Of a DNA stretch of 64,000 nucleotides, positions 57,590 to 64,000 are shown in pieces. The stretch's first letter is position 1. Each line of letters opens with the position of its first letter. The translations under genes and the position numbers were made by a program. The DNA is taken from the NCBI RefSeq assembly GCF_000283155.1, contig NW_004454197.1, positions 13,899,814 to 13,963,813 of the forward strand. Reading direction: 5' to 3'. Origin of the DNA: Ceratotherium simum simum (taxonomy: Eukaryota; Chordata; Mammalia; Perissodactyla; Rhinocerotidae). Below the pieces are notes generated by a model. That model was given only the letters and a program-made list of their open reading frames with translations. It had not been told where the DNA came from and did no database searches.

Positions 57590-58480
57590 TGCTGATATAC
57601 TCATGAATAAACTTAGTTAATCCTTTTGAAAATCATTTGACATTAGCAACCACAAGGAAAGTCATTTCCTTTAACCCAAAAATCCCCACGTGTAGAAATT
57701 TGTCTGAAAGAAATAATTCCAGAATAAGAAAATTTACACATGCAAAGACGCTCTCTATAATACTAATTATAATAATAAAAAACTAGAAACAACTTAAAAT
57801 GCTTAATAATAAAGCAATGGGAAAGAAACTCAAAAGAAAAATTCAAGTGGCCGATAAACAGATCATGTTATCCAAGAAGTCTCAATTATTGTGACAGTGA
57901 GTTATCAGTTTTGTCCATCAAATATTCAAAATTTTAAAAGAATAATATCCAATGTTGTGGATAAACACAATTTCATGCTCTATTGGTGAGCGTGAGGATG
58001 GGCCCAATACTTCTGAAGGATATTTTTAAAAATCTTTAGGATAAAACACATTCATTTCTGCTTCTGCGTGTTTAATATTAGGAAATTATCCAGCAATCAT
58101 ACAAATGCATACCTATGGGGAATTCTATTAATAACATTTATGGTAGCAAAAAACTAGAAATGATGCACATCCTTTAGCAGAGAGCGGGGCCTCTGCGGAG
58201 AGCCACGTCCCACAGTAGTACCTCACATGTTCAGCATGTTGCTGTCGCTCTGTGTGGGCTCATGTCATGCTTTATTAAGTTTAAAATTCAAGTGATGAAA
58301 CAATGTGTCATATATGATCCCATTTGTGTGAATATATATCATATACAAAATGTAAATCTGCATGTTGAAAGTGTTTGGAATTATATATATCTAATTGTAG
58401 TAGTTGATATCATAGACTTCTAGAAGTTTTGAGGAATATTTTTCTTTTTAATTCTCAGAATTGGTTGACATCTTCTTTAC
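57590..58480 (+). mobile_element. Old L1 LINE 3' portions, probably two overlapping pieces
   Basis: 'ctgaaagaaataattccaga', 'tttacacatgcaaagacgct', 'aacaacttaaaatgcttaat' are L1ME-type 3' text. A second run ('gttgtggataaacacaattt', 'attatccagcaatcatacaa', 'catatatgatcccatttgtg') repeats earlier L1 positions, so two copies or a rearranged one are present. Confidence 0.65.
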
Positions 58481-58994
58481 AATGCATTACCATATTAATC
58501 AGAAAAAATTGAACACAGCCCTTTTGTGGAGGGTGGTGGATAAAGAATGCCTCCCCACTGCCAGGATCCCAGCCTCAGTGGTGTAGAGAGCAGAGAACTG
58601 AGTCTTCTCAGGTGTGCTTGTCTTAAAGTCATGAGGCCAGCTAGCTACCTGGGCATTTCAGTGCCAGATCAAGACCAGCCATTTGAAGTCTAAGTCATCA
58701 CTTTTGGAAGATTTCCTCTCACGTTTAACTGTGTTTAAATAACGACCCTGTGTAGGTTCAACTCATTCATTTACTTAGAGGTACTTTTTATAACTGGTTT
58801 ACCTTGGAGTCTTCATCAGGAAGTCACATAACTTAAAGTGAAACATCCTTTGCTAAGCTTTACTAAGGCTTTTATGACTAACATGAGCATTTAGCAACAC
58901 CTATTTTAGATTTTCCAGCCTAGAACTATTGCTATAGTGTAAAAATCTTGGGCCTTGAACACGTTCTGTCTATTGATAAAATAAATCCCAATTT
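58481..58994. other. Unassigned sequence
   Basis: No transposon or gene recognised. Confidence 0.5.
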
Positions 58995-58999
58995 GTATC

Positions 59000-59075
59000 T
59001 TCATTCATTAATTCTCCAAATATTCTTTTAATTTGCTTTTGTGCCTGACACTGTTAGGAACTAGAGATACAATAA
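59000..59075 (-). mobile_element. L2 LINE 3' end, left part of split copy
   Basis: 'ttcattcattaattctccaa', 'gcctgacactgttaggaact' and 'agagatacaataa' is the antisense L2 tail, interrupted by an LTR at 59076. Confidence 0.8.
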
Positions 59076-59436
59076 TGTTATGGGTTGAATTATGTCCCAC
59101 TCAAATTTATAAGTTGATGCCCTAACTCCAAATAACTCAGAATGTGACCTTATTTGGAGATAGGGACTTTACAGAGGTAACCAAATTTAGATGAGGACAT
59201 TAGAATGGGCCCTAACCCAATCTGACTGGTGTCCTTATAAAGAGGACAAATTTGGAGAGACATGCATACAGGGAAAACGCCATGTGAACATGAAGACAGC
59301 CATGTACAAGCCGAGGAGAGAGGTCTGGAACCAACTCTGTCAACATTGTGATTTTGCACTTCTAGCCTCCAGAACTGTGAGACAATACATTTCAGCTCAC
59401 GGTGCTTTGTTACAGCAGCCCTAGCAAACCAACACA
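59076..59436 (+). mobile_element. ERVL-MaLR solo LTR nested in L2
   Basis: Starts 'tgttatgggttgaattatgt', then 'cagaatgtgaccttatttgg', 'ctggtgtccttataaagagg', 'gccatgtgaacatgaagaca', 'agcctccagaactgtgagac' and ends 'tagcaaaccaacaca'. TG/CA ends fit. Same family as 42913-43302. Confidence 0.9.
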
Positions 59437-59545
59437 GATGGTGAACAAATCAGGTCTGGGCCTAACCCTTAGGAAGCTTGCTGTGCAGTGGAGGAGAGAG
59501 AGTAATCCTATCTGCACATGACGAAAGTTGGCAGAGAGTGGGACA
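59437..59545 (-). mobile_element. L2 LINE, right part of split copy
   Basis: 'gatggtgaacaaatcaggtc', 'cttaggaagcttgctgtgca' and 'gtggaggagagagagtaatc' continue the antisense L2 order exactly where 59075 left off. Confidence 0.75.
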
Positions 59546-59744
59546 GACAGGATGACTTGTTCTTCAGGCAGGTGTCATGGTCAAACAGCTGTCCAGCTCT
59601 CCAGAGATGGAATCTGGGTTTCAGTCTGGCCAAGCATTTGTATGTATCACTTTTTAACTAGAAGGCAATGAAGATAAGCTTCACTCCAGGTATCAGAGAG
59701 TAAAGCCTTGAAAACGTCATCACTTCATGCTTAAAAATTAAATT

Positions 59745-60833
59745 GATCAACAAAATGAAAAAGCAACCTACTGAATGGGAGAAAATATTTGCAAATCATA
59801 TATCTGACAAGCGGTTAATATCCGCTTATCAATAGCAAAAAACAATGTGATTAAAAATGGACAGAATATCTGAATAGACATTTTTCCAAAGAAGATACAT
59901 GGATGGCCAACAGGTATATGAAAAGATGCCCAATATCATTAATCATCAGGAAAATGCAAATCAAAACCACAATGAGATATCACCTCACACCTGTTAAAAT
60001 GGATCTCATCAAAAAGAAAGAAATAACAAGTCCTGGCAAGGATGTGGGGAAAAGGGACCCTTGTGCACTGCCGGTGGGAATGTAACTTGGTGCAGCAACC
60101 ATGGAAAACAATATAGAGGTTCCTCAAAAAACTAAAAATAGAACTGCCATGTGGTCCAGCAATCCCTCTTCTGGTTCAATCTGAAGAAAATAAAAACACT
60201 AACTTAAAAACATATCTGCACCCCCATGTTCACTGCAGCGTCATTTACAATAGCCAAGATATGGAAACAACCTAATTGTCCAGCAATGGATGAATGGATA
60301 AAGAAATTGTGGTAGATATACAACAGAATATTTTTCAGCCATAAGAAAGAATGCAATCTTGCCATTGTGACAACATGGATGGACCTTAGGGCATTATGCT
60401 AAGTGAAATAAGTTAGACAGGGAAAGATAAATACTGTATGATCTCACTTATAAGTGGAATCTAAAAAAACAAAAACCAAGATACAGAGAACAGATTGGTG
60501 GTTGTCAGAGGTGGGGAGTAGGTGGAATGGTGGGAGAAATGGGTGAAGGGGGTCGAAAGGTACAAACTTCCAGTTATAAAATTATTAAGTCCTGAGGATG
60601 TAATGTACAGTGACTATAGTTAATAATGTTGTATTTTATGGTCGAAAGTTGCTAAGAGAGTAGATCTTAGAAGTTCTCATTACAAGAAAAAAAAATTTTG
60701 TAACTAATTGTGGAGGTGGAAGTTAACTAGACGTGATCATTTTGCAATGTATACAAATATTGAATCATTATGTTGTACACATGAAACTAATATAATGTCA
60801 ATTATCCCTCAGTAAAAAAAATAATAAATTCAG
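59745..60833 (+). mobile_element. L1 LINE 3' end, relatively young
   Basis: Runs through the ORF2 C-terminal region and 3' UTR to an A-rich tail at about 60812-60832: 'gaatgggagaaaatatttgc', 'aatcaaaaccacaatgagat', 'gttcactgcagcgtcattta', 'ggatgaatggataaagaaat', 'agataaatactgtatgatct' and 'atgttgtacacatgaaacta'. It follows the Laurasiatherian L1 3' consensus closely, with a small deletion near 59825. 5' truncated. Confidence 0.9.
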
Positions 60834-62609
60834 AAAAATATTACTCCTCAAGGATTGGGTGAAGGATTAAGCCAGAACAGCATGGAAAACATCCTTTGAG
60901 CCTCCTCCTCTGGAGCTCCTTTCACACACCTGTACTTCACCGTAGAGCACGAGTGCACATAAAACAAACCCAGAGACAGCTTGGGCAACTCCCAGCGGCT
61001 GACTCTGTGAGGATGTTGATAAAGGACGCTGTCCCCTGTCCTGCACAGTGAGTGCTCAGTTAGAGGCCACAGGGACTTAAGCCTCAAGTCTCAGCAGCAT
61101 AAATTGAAGTTTTCCTCCTAGGTAGATGTCAGGGTTTATTTATATTAAGGACACTGTAAGTCATGTCACGTGATCATGTTTTCCTCTTCTTGTGGGCTGC
61201 TTGGAACCTCAGAAACAGCTTTAAGACCTGTTTGGCAAATGTATGGGACCCTCAAGTGCACATTCCATGTTTCATCTTATTTCTAATCATCATCTTCCTC
61301 TGAACTCACACCGACTTTTATTTTAACCCACATCAATTTTCATAAAACACTTCCAATAATTGTTTATGTAAAGAGGGGTACGGATATTTAAAATTTAATA
61401 GACAATTTCATTGACTCTGGAAACCGCTCAAAGATATTTTGTTCAGTTATTAAAACTGATATAACATCATGGATAATATTTATATTTATTCATATTTAAT
61501 ATTTTGTTTATTTTATTTGATGTTAAGACAAGGAAAGCCCAGGATGGACTTCTCTTTCCAGCTATGTCCCCATCAGCCTTTGATGTGAAACAAACTAGGA
61601 GTCGCTCCAGGAGCCCCTGAGAACAACTATGGAACCACTCCAGGGAGCAGATCCAGGCTGCAGCCGGGGGCATTCCCGAGCCCAGAGCAGGGGCATCTGG
61701 CAAAATGTCCTCACTCCTACTCCCAAAAGTCTCACATTATTATAGCATCAGGCTCTTCAAAGTCCAGGATCTTATTGTCTAAGTCAGGCCCAGGGACTTG
61801 CAAACTAAAAAGACAAGTTAGTTGCCCCCATCACCACCCCAAGATACAATGATGAGACAAAGGCAGGATAACTGCAATAGACACTTCCACCCAGAAGGGG
61901 CTGAAATGGAGGCATGCCGCAGTTACTGAAAGCCAGCTGGCTCCTGCCGACCCACTGCCATGGGGTCAGGACCATCCCTGATTAGAAGCTTGATCATCTC
62001 CCTGGAAGTGGCTCTTAGTTTGCTGTTCTCACAAGCTCTTGGATCCACTCTCTTTGATGTCCTTCCTTTTCTATAAGCAATAGCCTTGTCTGCAGCTGAG
62101 TAGCTTTCTTAGCCTGATCCCTGCCTAGAGATTTTTGGGCACCCAGAGGTCTTTGTGCAAATTTCACAATCTCAGTTCCTGCTATAGCAGTGTGGTCATT
62201 TAGATCCCATGAATGAACCCCCTCCTTGAGACAAATACAATAGGTACAATGTAAGAAACACATTTTAAATGTAATGCTGAGCTATGACAGAAGTTGGAAA
62301 TCCACAGAATGATGTGGAAATATCAGGGGTCAATCCTGGTTCTGTGAGATCTTAAACTCACAAAGTTCAGAGGACCTCTTTAAGAAAAAGAACACTAAAT
62401 TTAAAAAACAAAATGAGGTTCAGCATCTTGGAAAGAGCTCATGCAAACAAAGAGTCCTAAAACTCATGTTTCATTAGCTACATAGTAAATCTGTTTCTAG
62501 AAAGTGGTAAACCTAGAAAAAGTGTATTAAGTGTATTATTTGAGATGATGATAAAGACATTGATAAAGTTTAGACATTCTTAAATATGCATACTGAAATA
62601 GCTAAGATA
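60834..62609. other. Mostly unassigned; 61755-62260 may be an old LTR-element internal piece
   Basis: 60840-61750 shows nothing recognised. 61755-62260 ('aagtcaggcccagggacttg', 'ggaagtggctcttagtttgc', 'cccctccttgagacaaatac') reminds me of MaLR/ERVL internal sequence, but I cannot confirm it. No complete reading frame of interest. Confidence 0.35.
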
Positions 62610-64000
62610 ACCATTAATAGAACAGACATAGACTATATAACTTTAAAATAATTAGAGAGAAAACAATGGAATCAGATTTTAAGGCACTCCATCCAAATTA
62701 AGGCACAAAAGGAGAAGATAAAAAAGAATGAGACAAATAGAAATTGCGTAGTAAAAATGTAGGCATAAATCCTAATTGCACTAAATATAAATGGACAAAA
62801 ATCCCCCCTAAAATATGAGGACCATCAGTTTGAGTAAAAAAGAAAAAGCAAATTCAACTATATAATGTTTACATGAGATAACTGTAAAATCTAAAGACAC
62901 AGAATAATTGAAATAAAAACATGGAATAAAATACATTAGGGAAATAATAACCTTAAAAGAACATTCTAAACTTAAATACTACTAATAGCAGCCTCAAATG
63001 TATATAAAGCAAGAATTGCTAGAACAACGAAGAGAACTTGACAAATCCACCTTGTTAATGGAATATTTTAACATAGCATCTCTAAGCAATTGATACAACA
63101 AGCAGCTATCACACCTAACAAATGCAGAATATACACTTTTCTCAGATAGGAATCACTTACAAAATTTGACCACATATTGATCATAAAGCTAGTCTCAACA
63201 AACTTCAAAAAATTTGTATCATACAGACCACATATTCTGTTTACGACATAATTAAGCTAGAAATAAATAACAAAAATGTTACTTAAAATGTTTTAAAATT
63301 ATAAAGACATATTTCTAAATAATTCATGGGACAAAAAAGACAGAAAAATGAAAATTAGAAAATATAAATGAATATAATAAAAATACTATGTATTACCTTC
63401 ATGGTTCTTAAAGGGAAATTTATAGCCTGAAATGATTACAGTAGAAAAGAAGGCTCAAAATTAATGAGTTAAGCATCCAAAATATGAAATTAGAAAAATA
63501 ACAGCAAAGAATATAAAAGTGAGAAAATAAATATCAGAACAGAGATTAATGACATAAAAACAAATGTAATGAGGATAGGCAAAATTTAAATCAATTATTT
63601 GAAAATGTTAATAAAGTAGACAAACATTGGACAAGATTAATGAAGAAAAAGAGGTAAAGTACAACAAAATTGGGAATGGAAAGGAATATAGGAATATAAC
63701 TAAATATTGCAGAAATTAAACTAATAACAAAGAAATGTTATAAGTAATTTTAGGGCAATAAACAACAAGATAGATACATATCTACAAATATACAACATAT
63801 TAAAACTGTTTCAAGATGAAAATAGAAAACCTTACTAGTTACTGGAATTCATCCATGAAGGAAACACCAGACCCAAACGGCCTTAGGGCTGATTTCTACC
63901 AAATAACAAAGATCAGATAATTCTACCTCACATATATTTTTCCAAAGAATTGAAAAACTGAAAGCACATACTAATTCATTTTATGAGGATATCTTGTGCC
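62610..64000 (+). mobile_element. Old L1 LINE, ORF2 5' half, runs off window
   Basis: In order: spacer/ORF2 start text ('atggacaaaaatccccccta'), endonuclease-region text ('gcagaatatacacttttctc', 'gaccacatattgatcataaa'), linker text ('aaagggaaatttatagcctg') and reverse-transcriptase start ('actggaattcatccatgaag', 'ctaattcattttatgaggat'). All frames are broken. Decayed L1M type. Confidence 0.75.

Noticed and set aside
59903..60085. 60-codon open frame as a small gene
   Set aside because: It lies wholly within the L1 3' end and matches L1 DNA consensus.

Overview
The window is mammalian nuclear DNA, very probably from a perissodactyl (horse, donkey, zebra, rhinoceros or tapir). The diagnostic evidence is two tRNA-derived SINEs of the equine ERE type (24637-24898 and 31368-31530). 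ERE elements are known from Perissodactyla. The rest is the usual eutherian background: MIR and L2, L1M/HAL1 pieces, one clear MER20, ERVL-MaLR LTRs (MLT1/MST-like) and one ERVL MLT2 LTR. Nothing looks bacterial, plasmid-borne or phage-like.

I find no convincing protein-coding gene. The longest open frames (up to 160 codons) run across repeat boundaries or microsatellites, read low-complexity protein, or match no family I recognise. The window reads as intergenic or deep intronic DNA. No tRNA, rRNA, snRNA or CRISPR array was seen. Family names below come from memory of consensus sequences; boundaries are read by eye and may be off by tens of bases, and subfamilies are left open.

Layout. 1-5.1 kb: an MLT2 LTR, then L1 pieces on the + strand, one carrying an internal inverted duplication (3692-4100). 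5.1-9.2 kb: L2 and MIR copies around a repeat-poor stretch. 9.3-12.7 kb: L1/HAL1 on the - strand, split by an LTR that carries an interferon-response-like motif (11299-11315). 12.7-18.5 kb: a MaLR LTR, L2 tails, a polypyrimidine tract and mostly unassigned unique DNA. 18.6-20.5 kb: a long L1 3' portion on the - strand. 20.5-31.5 kb: MIRs, both ERE SINEs, a MaLR LTR, MER20 and repeat-poor DNA. 31.5-47.6 kb: GC-richer DNA with many MIRs, MLT1 LTRs, L1 fragments and short tandem repeats. 47.6-55.2 kb: an L2 with a locally repeated block, a repeat-poor AT-rich stretch (51040-51460) that is a candidate conserved element, and an LTR nested inside another LTR. 55.2-64 kb: MIR, several L1 pieces, a MaLR LTR nested in L2, the youngest-looking L1 3' end (59745-60833), and an old L1 ORF2 part running off the end.

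Because there are no genes there is no pathway to describe. The most useful content is the insertion history (nested elements, the fold-back in L1, the duplicated L2 block) and a few candidate regulatory stretches that need cross-species alignment. I saw no clearly undescribed biological system.
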